Part shown: piece after piece, positions 12,749-25,648 of the stretch
How positions within the stretch are numbered: position 1 is the first letter of the stretch
How the letters are laid out: each line of letters starts with the position of its first letter
Origin: Cryptomeria japonica
Taxonomy: Eukaryota > Streptophyta > Pinopsida > Cupressales > Cupressaceae
Length of the DNA stretch: 64,000 nt
NCBI RefSeq assembly: GCF_030272615.1
Contig: NC_081415.1
Location: 373,901,009-373,965,008, forward strand
Direction of reading: 5' to 3'
Made by a program: the position numbers and the translations under genes
Notes under the pieces: generated by a model
The model's database searches: none
The model's input: the letters and a program-made list of their open reading frames with translations, nothing else
What the model was told of the DNA's origin: nothing

Positions 12749-13142
12749 TGGATGGTAATGTCTGAATACTTTTCAATATTAGGACACTTGAAGATATCGT
12801 TGAAGAAATATTCATCCAATCTAATCAACTTCTTACTAGTGGTGTCCTTTGCACTCTTTCTAGCAGGATCAAAGTGACTTGCAACTGCCACAACAAATTT
12901 AGGATCTTGAGAAGACATGGGAAAAGTTGCAACTAAATAGATACCACTATTGATAGCACACTCCATTTATAGTATGAAGGAGGTTTCTCAATTCTCTTGA
13001 GAATATTAGTTAGGCCAACATGACCTATCTCAGTGTCCCTGATCTGGTCTTTACTTGATGAGACTGACGAAGGTGATAAGACTGGATGTGAGTCTTGCTT
13101 CTTTATCTTCATGGCCTTCTTGCTTGGAGATGCCTCTATCAT
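12749..13142 (-). pseudogene. Minus-strand ORF fragment, possible N-terminal part
   Basis: Minus-strand reading from ATG at 13142 gives a Ser/Lys-rich start, then a frame change near 12970 into a stretch that reads to the junction at 12749 (12966-12756). The product is not recognised. A TATA-like sequence lies upstream on the same strand at 15232-15225, with the hairpin field between them. The order (antisense promoter, repeat-filled non-coding segment, ORF, all just inside a Ty3-type LTR) parallels the antisense gene of element B. The rest of the protein may be the pseudo-ORF at 5019-3540, on the other side of element F. Confidence 0.35.
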
Positions 13143-13289
13143 TTACACAATAACAACACTATAATATGAGAAAAACTATGAGTACTAGAGAAGTACAATC
13201 AACCAACCATTTTGTTCATTTTGAATTGTACAATCTCCTGAAAGAGATGCATTTGATATTACTTGGGTTTCAAAAACCCTCCTTGTATC

Positions 13290-14690
13290 ATGATAATTAA
13301 AAAAAAAATTGGGCCTATGAACCCAATTTACATGAGTGTGTTTGACATAATTCGGGTCTATAGGCCTGAATTACATTTTTGGGCAAAGTGTGGTTCACAG
13401 GTTTAATTTGGGTTCATAGCTTTGAATTGCACCTTTGGAAAGAATAAAAATAGGTGTAGGTCAGACTTATAGGTATGAACTATACTTATTGGGTGAAAAT
13501 CAAAACCAGGTGTAGGTTGGACTTATAAATCCATCCTACACCTTAAAAAAAGTGAATCATAGTGTAAGGCAGGTTAATAAACTTGCCATACACTTAGGAA
13601 GCGAAAAAATCAAATCCTAGTGTAAGGCGAGTCTACAAACACACCATACACTAAGGTTATGGCACAAAGAATGCAAGGTGCATGGTGGAGTCGTAGACCT
13701 TCCATGCACCAAGTAAGAATTTCGATGTATGGCGAGCCTTTGGCCCCGCCATGCACTGCTCACACAAAAAGAGTGGCAAGATGGCAAGGGAGGTGGAGTG
13801 CGGGTTAGTGAACCCAAAATCCACCAAAGGAGATAATACAAAGCACTACAGAAAAGGGAGGAACACAATAGTGCTCAGGGTCTCAGACCCACCATGCACC
13901 ATGTAACAACTTAAGGTGCATGATGGGCCTATGAACTTGCCTTGCACTGCTCAAAACACAACAATGATAAAGGGGAGGTGGAGTGTGAGTTAATGAACCT
14001 AAACTTCACCAAAGTTTTGTGTAGTTTGGGTTCACAACTCAGAATCCACCATGACTAGGGTGGCTCGAAACACTTAAAAAAAGGCTTGGTAACAATGTGA
14101 TGCCACTCGGGTCCATCAATCCAAGTAGCACCATAAATGTGGTGTTGTTTGGGGCAATGAATATGAAGGACACCACAAATAGGGTATACTACTAAACAAG
14201 TTGAAATAAAAGAAATGCAAATGCATTTGGTCATGCTATCAAAAATAAAGATGAAGAACAAGGGTTTCAAACCCGATAAGATACATTAAAGGAAGAACAA
14301 AAGGTAAGAAGAACAAATCTCACCTGAAAAATGAGGAGCAACTCTGAGAAATCCAAAATTTAGTACTCTTGTTCCCACAAACTCAAACTAGCTTGAAATG
14401 AAAAATCAAAGTCAAAATGCAAAGAAAAAGGGTTTAAAATGAAAAGAAAGACTCTTAATCAAAATACAATAGAGCATAATTAATAACTCAAAGCTCCATA
14501 AATACATGCAAATCATGTTTGTAAACTCTATTTGCACTTGCCAAGGTGCATTTCAGGTTTACAAACCCGATTTGCATCTTAGGGCAAAAAGGGGACAAAG
14601 AGGTTATAAACCCGATCGACAACTTGAATTTTGATTTGGTGTAAGTCAGTTTTATGAGCCCGATTTGCTCCTAGAATTCACACTTAGTGA
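13290..14690. repeat. Field of about 20 imperfect inverted-repeat units
   Basis: About every 40-75 bp there is a short inverted repeat with outer arms such as GTGYATGG / CCATGCAC or GGTGGA / TCCACC and inner arms GGGTT / AACCC around a loop. Clear examples are AATTGGGCCTATGAACCCAATT (13308-13327), the unit at 13508-13543, 13562-13598, 13675-13711, 13733-13757, 13790-13828, 13912-13948, 13976-14012 and 14550-14580. The arms vary between units but stay complementary, while sequence between units is unrelated. No long reading frame fits. The field lies upstream of a minus-strand ORF and inside a Ty3-type LTR. Confidence 0.7.
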
Positions 14691-15224
14691 AAAATGAGAA
14701 AAAACTAAGTGACAATCACGCTTGTGATGACGAAGACATCTTGAAAAGCGTGCATAGAGATAAAAAGCCACAAACAGGCCAAAAATTTATGGGGTTACCT
14801 CAATTTAACCCAATGTTAAAATTGAGGATACCACATCATTAACATATTACATGCATATAACTAAAGAAGAGTAAGTATAAACACTAAATTATGAGAGTAA
14901 TGAATAATCTAATCAATGCTAAATAAACGAAGCTAACTATAGGAGGATTGCACTACCTCAAGTGGCCCTTGCTTGAGGGATGAAACTACTTATCACAAAG
15001 TAATATGTACTTAGAAAGTCATCAATCATTCACTTTATTCATCTTCAATAGTACATAATGGATAGTAGTAACTTTTCTAATAATTAGAAATCTAGGAAGA
15101 TCTAGTTTGTATCACATATGTGAAAGATCTCCCAAACTCTAGCAAAATCGAAAGTTATACATAGTGCTAGAGCCACCCCTAAATTTTGTTTCTTTGGTCT
15201 AAAACCTTGCAAATAAGATAAGTC

Positions 15225-15232
15225 TATTTATA
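15225..15232 (-). promoter_or_regulatory. Antisense TATA-like box near LTR A
   Basis: The minus strand reads GGGTATAAATAGAC here. It lies about 190 bp inside the LTR start at 15421, comparable to the antisense TATA box of element B, which lies about 370 bp inside its LTR. It could drive the minus-strand ORF at 13142. Only the motif and position support it. Confidence 0.35.
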
Positions 15233-15420
15233 CCCTAAATACTTAGATTTTATCTTAGGTTTGTGTTATAATTTTGTGTTGACCTAATATAGGTCATCAC
15301 CCACCTTTAAGTTAATAACTCTATTTTTGGCCTCATCTAAAACCAACCCTTTTGTCCTAGTGACTAGCTCATCATGCATATCTAATATTTCCCAAGCCTT
15401 GACATTATTATATAAAGTAT

Positions 15421-16800
15421 TGTAGTCACACAAATCTGTCCAGCTTGATTAAATAAATATTTGCTATTTATTTGATTAAAAATCCACTAGCCATCAGTTA
15501 ATTAAATTAATATTTAATTAATTCATCTCCAAACATTCTCCTATTAATTAAATAAATTATTCAATTTATTTTAATTAATTCATTAAATCAAATTCCAATC
15601 AATTAAATGAATAAATACTATTTATTTAATTTAATCCCCCTTTTCCTCTTTTAAATAAATTAAATTAAACATTTATTTAAATCATTATCCCCCCCACTTG
15701 CATTTTCCTACAAATGCAACTTGCACACATTTATTGGAATAAACTAATTTTATTTTAAATAAAAATCCTATTTTCCCTCACCCACCAAATCCAATTGCCA
15801 AATCTAATCCCCTTCTAGATTCTTCTAACCCTTTCCTAATTAGCCTAATCCATCCCCTAATTATTGTCACATTCATAAGCAAAATGAAGTCACTTCTCAA
15901 AGACTTCAAGTCTTTGAAAAGCATTTAATGCTTTGTGTGTTCAACAAATTATCCCCCAAAGTCTTCAAAGACCACTAATGGCTCTTACATGACCATTTAT
16001 GGCTCTTACATAACCATTTATGGTTATTTCAAACTTGTCCCCCCAAGCATTTATTGCTTTGACCATATTTATCCTTCTTGCATTTGCACAAGAGTTTATC
16101 CATTGGATAAAAGCTTTATTCTTTGAATAAAGAGTTTATTCATTCAACTAACCTTGACTTTAACTCCCAAGGTCATATCAAGCATTTAATGCTTATTCCC
16201 TCACCTCTCAACCTATCTCACATTGACACTTGTCATCCTGAGATTGGGTTGAAAGCCCTCACATGGATTTGAAATCATTCAATCCTGACCCTTGTTGATA
16301 TTGCTCAATCTCAACCATCCATTGCTCCATTTTTCCTATAAATAGAACCCATTTCTTCATAATCCAGATCCTGAAAACTTGTATGCATTTAACCTATAGG
16401 CATTTTAGAGAGCATTTAGCATAGCAAACTAAAATCTTGTTATTTTGGTTAAAATCAATCATTTCAATAGCATCTAGTATTTTAGCTTTTCATTTTACAT
16501 TTGGAGCACAAATACTCAAATCTCAATCCTCCATAAGCATCCATAGTGCAAAAAGCTGCTGAGAGCTACACTATTTTGGAACTTGGAGAGGAGAGGAATA
16601 AGGGAGAAGAAGCTAAGAGCATGCTAAGAGGCATTTGGAGATGCCTTATTATCTTTGTTTCATTTGTTAGATATATTAGCATGATTTTAGTATCTCTTTT
16701 GATATGCTTGTTTAGATTAGTTTTTGATTGACTAACACTAACGATTTTCTTGTGTCTTGTGTTGTTTGTCATTTGCTAACCTTGTCCATTTAGTAGAGCA
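15421..16800 (+). repeat. Ty3-type LTR A, diverged relative of the element B LTR
   Basis: The stretch begins TGTAGTCACACAAATCTGTC and shares with the B LTR an AT-rich first third and words such as GTCACTTCTCAAA and CCTATAAATAGAACCC. A TATA box, CTATAAATAG, lies at 16336-16345 at the same relative place as in B. No polypurine tract is seen before 15421, and the 3' end is uncertain because homology fades after about 16500. It could be a 3' LTR of the element that owns the hairpin field, or a solo LTR. Confidence 0.6.
16336..16345 (+). promoter_or_regulatory. TATA box of LTR A
   Basis: CTATAAATAG in a context shared with the B LTR (CCATCCATTG upstream, CATTCTT-like sequence downstream). Conservation between diverged LTRs supports it as the core promoter. 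Confidence 0.6.
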
Positions 16801-19800
16801 TCAAGTATAAATCAATGGTTGTCACTTTATCGCAAGATCTAGATCTATCTGAGTCACCTTGATGTGCTAGTCATCAATCTTTGTACATTGGGACCTGAGT
16901 CATTGGTCAACAAGGCAAAAGTGTTCATCTTTGATTGGAATGCAAGAGCATTGTATCAGAAAGATTTGAGTGAATATTATTTATGCTTCTGCATTGAAGT
17001 GACATGTGGAAGGTTAGCCCATCCAAGTAAGCAAAGGATCAAGCTTAGGGTAAGAGTGCATGGGCAATGGTGTGGGCCCCAACATGACTTGTTTTGTTGC
17101 CCTATCATAAAAAATAGATTCTAGATAAAAAAGCACATAGTAAGGTGCCAAATATGATTGGTCTACATCACATTCAAGTGTGTCAAATTATTTTTGAATT
17201 TGATGAATTCACTCTAATAATTTTTCCTTGTTCCAAACACAACAACTATCAACATTTGATGTTAAGAACGACTACCTTCTGGTTGATTGATCGAAGTATC
17301 ACACAATAATGGGAATTTGATGGAATTAGATCAATTTTTTTCCCATTTATCATAATTAATACATGATTGTGACCATTTATCCAAGCACAATTTGTTGCAA
17401 TCAATATTTTCATATGAATTGAGCTCTCTACAACAAAAATTAAAGAAGTAGGATTTACGATCACAAAACATCTGTAAGTGCAAAAGTGATAATGTAATGT
17501 TGGGAAATAGGGTTCACAAGTTTATGCATGCAAACTAGGAATTAAAAACTATCTCCAATTATTACATTTAGAAGGAGAATGGAGCCACTTGATTCAATCT
17601 CAAATTTGATTGAATAAGAATGAGTACAAGGTGAATTCAATACTCCTTGAATTGACTAGAAAATGAGCTATGGAAATATGTAAATTGAATGCAATATCTA
17701 GGGATAAAGATATGGAATTGAAAATTATCAACATGTATAGAGAGTCTTGAATCATATATGGAGACACAAATACAGATCTAGAAATAGGAAGCAAAGAAGA
17801 ATCCGTGTCTAAAATTTGTACTCAAAAATGCTAGACAATGATGCTTAGGGTGACCTTGTCGTCAAAATGTAAGATGCAAATAATAGATATAATTTTGAGA
17901 TTGGGATGTTGTTATGAGTGTTTCCATGAAGTTTCATAAAAAAAGTGTCAAACAATGGTGTATTGGGTGACCTTTTCCTCTGATTTTTACCTCTGCAAAA
18001 GTTGGTTTTGTACACCTTTGTCTTCTTTTCCCAAATTTGTTATTATTATCTTATAAATTTTTCATGCACACACAATATAAGGAAAATCATGTTTGTTGTC
18101 AAAAAGGATTGCACCCGTGAAGCTAAGTATGAAACTCAACAATCCTGTGAAATATGGGAATACTTTTAGGTTGTGGGAACCTATATTGAAAGTAGACCTC
18201 TAGATTATAGGCTGGCTTCCTATATGATGAACTTCCTGCAAATGAATTTGTGATGGGAAAATGGATATAAGGATGTGTGAATTGAAAAACTATCCTAGGA
18301 GGTGATGAACCAAATGCTCTATTTGAGATCTGCAACCTGTTTAACTCACAAAAAAACTTCTACAAATAACCAGAGGGTATTTCAGAACTCAATTAAACAT
18401 GTGATGCATAAATATTTCCTAGAAGTTGATTTTAACACTTGCTTGAAGGAAAACAATAGGTTTTCACAACTACAAGCTATAAAAAATAACTAACACAACC
18501 TAAAACCTGCAATCACCATGTATCTCCTTAAACTGAATGCTGATTAAATGAGACAAATTTGAGGATATAAATCATAAAAAATCATCAGATCATTCATTCA
18601 TCAAATAACACAAAAAGTATTAAGAAGGAATTTGCTATTTTATTGAAAATTGAAAGAGTGTTGCTGTTAGAAACTCAAAAAATTGAGTTACAAAAAATCT
18701 CTCTGTGCCAAGAGAAAAAAGATAAAAATCAAGAACTAAGGACAAGGACAAACCCCTTTTTTCTTATAATACCATAAAGGCATGCAAAAATGAGCTCAAA
18801 AAGCGAAAGTCACAACTAACTAAAGGTGAGAAAAAGCAAAAGAATGCTTCTCCTGAGAAAAAATAAAAAACCCTAAAAAATAGGAAGCAAAAATGGAGTA
18901 TTTCATGCATTCATGCTTTGAAAGTCTGTCTGATTGTCCACTTGACTCAAGTGGACTCAAAAATAGGTCCTTAATTGATTAAAATCAAAAGAAAAACCCT
19001 TATTACACGCGTGCCTAAAAATATCTCAAAAACTCCTCCTTTTTGCAACATTACTTTTTTATTGTTTTGCCTTTTTTGAAATAATTTTAATTTATCCTTA
19101 TTTACAACAATTAATAAAATTATTTAAATAAAGCTATATTAAGTTACTTCAAAAAGAGAATTAATATAACTTTATTAAAAAACAAATAATACAATTGCTT
19201 TTGAATAAAGCTACATTGAAGGCAAAACAATAAAATAAAGAAATAAAGCATTCTTTTAAAATCTTTATTCTTATTAAACCCCCTTTATTTTAGCTCGAGG
19301 ATTCTATACATGGCACAAGTCAATGAATTCAAAGTCATGACCCCGACTAAGAATAACACGAGTTGAATAAAATAGAAAGCCCACCATTAATTCAAATTAG
19401 GGCATGTACAAAGAGAAGCAAAAACCCTAAAAAAATGCGCTCATTTTATTTTTGTCTTCTTGGATAAGACTCTTTGCTACAACTAACATGCGTGTACTCT
19501 AAGTTCAAACTAGAGCTAGAGCTTTCTTTGTATGAACTGGGACTTCTGTGTATGGTAGGTTGCCTTACATTTTTCTCTTTTATGCCATTATCTATTTGGA
19601 AGGAGGAAACACTACATAAGTTTTTCTTTTTTGGCATGCTTCTATTTTTGGGTTTTTAATTTGAAACTCTTTCATGTTATGCATGATCTGTGCGAACTCA
19701 GGTTGTATTAATCTATATTTTGTATTCACCATGCTTTCATGAAGAGAAACAAAAATCCCTAATATGGTTTGCAATTTGATGTATGCACTATCCACATTCA

Positions 19801-20039
19801 TTTTAATATCATTGTGCTCTATAGCTGTATGACTTGTGTGGCTACCTTGAACTGCATCACTATCCTAAAATTCACATATGCTGTGTGAGCTGCACTCTAC
19901 GACTGATACCAGGTTCTCATACCATGACTATCTTCTTGATATGATGTAACCTTCTTACTCCTTTGTCACTTCACATGGTTATGATAATGCTTCTAAAGTT
20001 GTAATATAAGCTTATGAAGTTATCAATTGACCTCTTATA
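16801..20039. other. Unassigned 3.2 kb stretch
   Basis: I see no retrotransposon protein motif, LTR terminus or convincing gene. Short frames exist (plus 16864-17124; minus 19801-19592, helical and Gln/Lys-rich), but nothing links them. The part at 19060-19260 is very AT-rich with repeated AATAAAG words. The right end abuts the copia LTR of element E. Confidence 0.4.
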
Positions 20040-21103
20040 TGTTAGGTCCTGGAGACAACTGAGAGGGGGGGGGGGGGTGAATCAATTGTCTAATAAATTC
20101 AAACCAAAAACCAATTAACCAACTTAATGCTTAAAATCGGTAAACCAGTTAAGTGTACCGGTAGACAGTGTTATCAGTAAATTGCTATACCGGTAAAGAT
20201 TAATGCATGAAACATAAACATAAAGTCATCCACAACACATAACACCAATATTTGTATGTGGAAACCCTGTAAGGGGAAAAACCATGGTGGGAAACCTTAC
20301 CCACAATCAGATGATACTACTGTAGATAGTAAGTGTACATAAATGGGGTCTGCACATGCAGAAAGGCCAACAGCCCAGAGCTCACTGCTCAATCACAAAA
20401 TGGGAGTCACACTGACTACAGTTGGATGGTTAAATCCAATAAGAATGTATTGCACAAAATAGCATCTTCATATGCTGGATTTAGTACCGGTGTAATGTTG
20501 ATATGCTTCTACAAAAACCTAACTTCACCTTCAAATGATGTCTTCATGTATACCTCTGCTTGATCTCGCATATACCTTTACTCAATTCTTTTTTGCATTC
20601 CACATTTGATGTTACAAATAAGATCTTACATTTATACCATACGCTAAGACCGATTTTAGTAGGTCGGCTCTACAAGATATTACAATAAAATATTTTTCAT
20701 ACAATATAATATTCGATGCAATAACTGATTAAACATGTCGGCTAAATGCATTTACATCAATAATAAATCATCTCCATAGTGTGCCATGCTGATCTGGAAA
20801 AGATAAACCTGTCGGTGTAACCTTAGATAACCCTGGACCTATTTGCTGGTAAAAGCAAATATGCAAATATGAATATACCAATGATTAATTCTTCAAAACA
20901 AAGTGTCCACATGATGTCTTCAACATTACCAAGTGTCTTCCATATCATTCCAGGTGCCGGTGAACATTATATCCTACTGGTGAACCATATACCAGTAACT
21001 GTTGAACAATTTACTTGCTTGCCAGTGAATGTTGCTAGATCTCCAAAGTGCTTGTTTTCAGTACGTGTTGACATCAATGAAAAACCATACCAAAATACCA
21101 ACA
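20040..21103 (-). repeat. Element E 3' LTR (1064 bp, copia, minus strand)
   Basis: On the plus strand it runs from TGTTAGGTCC (20040) to CCAACA (21103). It matches 25649-26716 at about 97% by eye, so element E is fairly young. A run of G at about 20067-20079 is part of a C-rich tract just before the LTR's 3' end in element orientation. Next to it lies the polypurine tract (21104-21117 on the plus strand as ATCTCCCCCTTTGG). Confidence 0.9.
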
Positions 21104-21117
21104 ATCTCCCCCTTTGG
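21104..21117 (-). promoter_or_regulatory. Polypurine tract of element E
   Basis: The minus strand reads CCAAAGGGGGAGAT immediately before the LTR start TGTTGG. It is almost the same as the tract of element F. Confidence 0.85.
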
Positions 21118-21483
21118 AATTGATGACAACACAAGATGGAAAAACCATCAAAGTGCCAAAACAGAAATGCCAAATACCAAAAACCAACAATCTCCATTTC
21201 TCCCCCTACGAGCAACATGTGTTTATCCAAAGATTTATTTTCAATACCAATCTCTCCTCAAAAGATAATGTGTTTTTCCATAGATATCTCTCCCCCTTTG
21301 ACATCAAATGCCAAAGCTACAAAATTCAAGTTCATACAAAATACCAACTACTCCCCCTGAGAAGTAGCTTCCTCATCAAATACCGAAATAAAAGATTTGT
21401 CTTTTTAATTCTACCGGTTGATGACAATCATCAACTGTCTAAGTCTCTACCAGTGGTGGTATGAATCCAAGCTGATCTCTGAG

Positions 21484-23740
21484 CTATTCAAAAGTCTCCT
21501 TAGGCAAAGGTTTTGTGAAAATATCTGCAAGTTGTTCTTTAGTATTCACATAAACCAGTTTTATCTCCTTTTCTTCAACTTTTTCCCTTAGAAAATTCAG
21601 CTTGATAGAAACATGTTTTGTTTTAGAATGTAATATCGGATTCTTAGATATATCAATTTCTACAGTGTTATCACAGTATATAGTAATGGGTTCCTTGCAT
21701 TTTACCTTTATGTCTTTCAACATTAGCTTAAGCCATAATACCTATGTATAGTTAGTTGCTACTGCAACATATTCTGATTCTGTTGTTGATAAAGATGTAC
21801 AACTTTGTTTCTTACTCAACCAAGAAACTAATCTCTTTCCAAGAAAGAATGCTCCTCCAGTGGTGCTCTTTCTATCATCTACATCTCCTGCCCAATTTGC
21901 ATCTGTGTATGCACATAGGTCAAAATTTTCATCTTTAGGATACCATAATCCAAGATTTGCTGTGCCTTGTAAGTACCGAAAAATCCTTTTTACTGCTGAT
22001 TCATAATTTTCCCTAGGATTACTTTGAAATCTAGAAATAATACATATTGCATTCATAATTTCAGGCTTGGTTTGTGTCAAATACAGTAAACCTCCTTTCA
22101 TAGATTTGTATCTAGTTGGATTAACAGGTGTAGATTCATCCCTTTGAGATAATTTGTGATTTGTAATCATAGGTGTGCTTACCAGTTTAGAGTTTTCCAT
22201 CCCAAATTTCTTTAGTAATTCTTTCAAGTACTTGGATTGACTTAGAAATATACCTTTGTCAGTATGAGAAATCTACAAACCTAAAAAGAATTTTATTTCT
22301 CCAATCATAGACATTTCAAATTCTTGCTGCATTTTAATAGAAAATTCCTTACATAATCCATCTTCTCCTCCAAAGATTATATCATCAACAAATAATTCAA
22401 TAATCAAGATGTGATTATTAGTTATTTTGTAATATAAATTGCTATCTACATTTCCTTTAGTAAAACCAGTCTTTAAAAGATACTTATCCAACCTTGCATA
22501 CCAAGCTCTTGGGGCTTGTTTAAATCCATACAGAGCTTTTCTTAACTTGCAAACCATATCATTGTCATCTGTCAAAGAAAATCCATTAGGTTGTTCAATA
22601 TATACTTCTTCTTCAAGATCTATATTCAAAAATGCGCATTTAATATCCATTTGATAAACTTTGTAGTCCTTGTGAGCTCCAAAAGTCAAGAATAATCTAA
22701 TTGCCTCAATTTTGGCTACCGGTGCAAAGGTTTCATGTAATCAACTCCTTCTTTCTGAGAATATCCCTTACACACTAGTCTTGCTTTATTTCTAACAACC
22801 TTACCATCTTCATTAAGTTTGTTTCTAAATACCCATTTGGTTCCAATTACATTTTTATCTTTAGGCTGGGGAACTAATGTCCAAGTATTATTTTTCTCAA
22901 TTTGTCCTAATTCTTCTTCCATAACTTTAATCCAAAATTTATCTTTACATGCCTCATTGATAGATGATGGTTCAATTTGAGAAATAAGACATACCTCTTC
23001 ATTTGCCAATCTTCCTCTTGTCATAACTCCTTTAAATTTGTTTCCAATTATCTGATCTTCAGAATGATTCAATCTTACATACCCAGGTGTCTTAGTTTGC
23101 TGTTGTTCTTCAATTACTGTGGAATCCTCTGATGATACCGGGGTAACTGGATCTTCATTCTGTACCAGTGGATTCAGTATAGGTTCATTTGTCACAATTT
23201 CTATTGCCAGTTCAGAGTCTATATACCTTGAAGTTCCTCTGAGTTGTTCATCAATCTTTACATTTGTACTCTCAACAATTTTCTACAATCTTTTATTAAA
23301 ACATCTATATGTCTTGCTCTTAGATGAATAACCAAGAAATATTCCTTCATAACTTCTAGGATCAAATTTTCCAATATACTCATCTCTTCTAATATAACAT
23401 TTACTTCAAAAAATTCTAAAATACTTAAGAGTAGGAGTATTACCAAACCATAGTTCATGAGGGGTCTTACCAGTTTCACCTTTGATGTGAACTTTTTTGA
23501 ATGTATAGATAGCAGTGCTAACTGCCTCTCTCCAATACACATGTGGTAGATTTGCTTCTAATAACATACTTCTTGCTACATCCAAGATAGTTCTGTTTTT
23601 CCTTTCAACAACTCCATTCTGCTGTGGTGTCCGAGGTGCAGATAAATGTCTTTTGATTCCATTCACTTCACATAATATATTAAAGTCATTAGATGTGAAT
23701 TCTCCTCCTTGATCTAATCTTAAACATTTGATTTTCTTAC
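21484..23740 (-). pseudogene. pol: Element E integrase C-terminal half, reverse transcriptase and RNase H
   Basis: Integrase sequence continues (TPQQNGVVERKN near 23620, with the last catalytic Glu), then a spacer and reverse transcriptase with DIKCAFLN (22640), ALYGFKQAPRAWY (22515) and FVDDIIFGG (22385), where the two Asp bind the catalytic metal. RNase H follows with YTDANWAGD (21912), SKKQSCTSLSTTESEYVA (21790) and the end motif ADIFTKPLP (21510). A one-base deletion near 22750 shifts the frame inside the normally conserved DETFAPVA block. TAG stops near 22274 and 21742 replace expected Gln codons. Other stops lie near 23406 and 23281. Confidence 0.9.
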
Positions 23741-25591
23741 CGATTTAATTTTCAACCATTGCTTTGAATAGTTTGAATTTTCCAAGTGGTTCTGATTTTT
23801 CTCTGAGAAAAGTAACCCAACACATTCTAGAATAATCATCAATATTTAGCATGTAATATCTATCACCTTGTAAGCTTATAGTTCTAGTTGGACCACATAA
23901 ATCAGTGTGAATTAAATCAAGAGCATTATTGGATTTTTCTGGAATACTTTTGAAACTAGCTTTAACTTGTTTTCCAAATTGACATTCCTTGCAAATTGTA
24001 TTATGAGGTTTCACAATTTTAGGTAGATCTCTAACTGCCTTAGAAGTACTGATTTTTACCATGGAATCAAAGTTTACATGACATAGTCTCTTATGCCATA
24101 ACCAACTTTCATCTATATGTGCAATTAAGCATGCCTTTTCACTGTTATTCAAATGAAAGATATTGCCTCTAGTCTGATTACCGGTTGCAATTTCCAAACC
24201 ATTTCTATTCATGATTTTGCATTTTCCATTTTTAAATTGTAACTGAAATCCCTTCTCAACTAATTGACCAACACTTAAAAGATTATGCTTTAATCCTTCA
24301 ACATAGTAGACATTGTTATTGTTATGCTTACCATCAAGAGATATTGAACCCTTACCTTTGATTGAACAAGCTTGGTCATCTCCAAATCTTACTAAACCTC
24401 CATTGTATTCTTGAAAGTTCAAGAATTTACCTTTGTCTCCAGTCATATGATGTGAGCATCTTGAATCAATGATCCATTCATCCTTTGCTTCAACTTTAGC
24501 TGCTAGGGCTTGTTCTACCGGTTGAGCAGTAGGTACTAGTTGATCTTCTATTATAGCAACAAAAACCCATCCATTGTCTGCTGGGTCCTCATCAGAATCA
24601 TCAGTCACACCTTCATCAGCAATGTAACAAGATTTGTCTTTGTTCTTCTTAAATCTGTATCTCTGATATTCAGGATTAGGCTTGTATGTTCTTCTAGCTT
24701 CTTCTCTTAGTCTAGCATGTCTATCAGGGCATCTTGAAGCCATATGACCAATTTTATTGCAGTTAAAACATTTAATGGGTGCTTTACCTTCATACTTACT
24801 TCCAATTATACCTTCTGGCATTTTTCTTGCAAATAGTGCTTCAAGTTTTTCAAGTTTTTCATTCTCCTTTCTGGATTCTTCAAGTTCTCTTGCATAAAAG
24901 GCTCTCCAGTCTGATTTGTCAAATGTTGGAGTAGATGATGTTGATACTTTAGAGGCCAAATCTTTCTTTATAGTAGCAACATGACCAAATTCCTCAATTT
25001 CAAAGGCTGAAAGTTTTCCAATCAATGTATCCTTAGTTACTGATGTATTAGGCATTTTTCTTAACTCATTTATAGCAGTAACCTTCATTTTATATGCCGG
25101 TGGCAAACCTCTTAAGATTTTTGAAACAATTTCATCCTCACTCAAAGTTCCTCCACAACATTTAATACCCAGAACAATTTCATTTACTCTTTCCATAAAA
25201 GCAGAAATCCTTTCATCTTCTTCCATTTTCAGATGTTCATACCTGACTCGGAAGCTTTCAAGTTTTGCAATTTTGACTGTGGAATCTCCTTCATTCAGTG
25301 TTTCCAAGTGATCCCAAATAGCTTTAGTAGTAGATCTATCTGATAATCCCATGATTTGTTGATCTGATAATGCGCTCAAAAGTGCTTCTCTTGCTTTGCA
25401 ATCATTCTCTTCTTCTTTAGCTAAGGTAGTTGGAGCAGTCTGACCAGCTATAGCAGCAGTATAACCATTCTTTGTAACTTCCCAGATGTCTTACCGATGC
25501 AATTCAGATGTGTTTCCATCCCGATCTTCCATATCCCATAGTTGGTTCCATCAAGTTTAGGACTGTCCTTCCTGAAATAATTCGTAGACAT
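23741..25591 (-). pseudogene. gag-pol: Element E gag, protease and integrase N-terminal half
   Basis: The ATG at 25591 begins a copia gag with LDGTNYGIWK near 25550. A one-base shift near 25490 changes the frame, after which 25379-23745 is open for 544 codons. Features in order: gag helix region, zinc knuckle CFNCNKIGHMASRC (24750), protease site WIIDSRCSHHMTG (24470), integrase HHCC domain (CHVNFDSMVK to CKECQFGK, 24080-23960) and the first catalytic Asp (LIHTDLCGP). The protease catalytic triad should be Asp-Ser-Gly; here the Gly codon is AGA (Arg), a G-to-A change that should kill the enzyme. The stop at 23743 interrupts integrase. Confidence 0.9.
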
Positions 25592-25633
25592 TGGATCTCC
25601 TCAAGTTGTTAAACTTCTGCAAAAAGAGGACTA

Positions 25634-25648
25634 GACTCTGATACCAAT
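25634..25648 (-). promoter_or_regulatory. Primer-binding site of element E, initiator tRNA-Met
   Basis: The minus strand reads ATTGGTATCAGAGTC just inside the LTR, matching plant initiator tRNA-Met at 11 of the first 12 bases after TGG begins; the final C of GAGC is T. Confidence 0.85.

Noticed and set aside
13290..14690. Cluster of microRNA precursors
   Set aside because: Stems are short and imperfect with arms of 10-18 bp, too short for plant precursors.
16864..17124. 86-codon plus-strand frame as a host gene
   Set aside because: No ATG context, domain or flanking gene structure; length is within chance.
19592..19801. 69-codon minus-strand frame
   Set aside because: Composition-driven helical sequence; no match to a known family.
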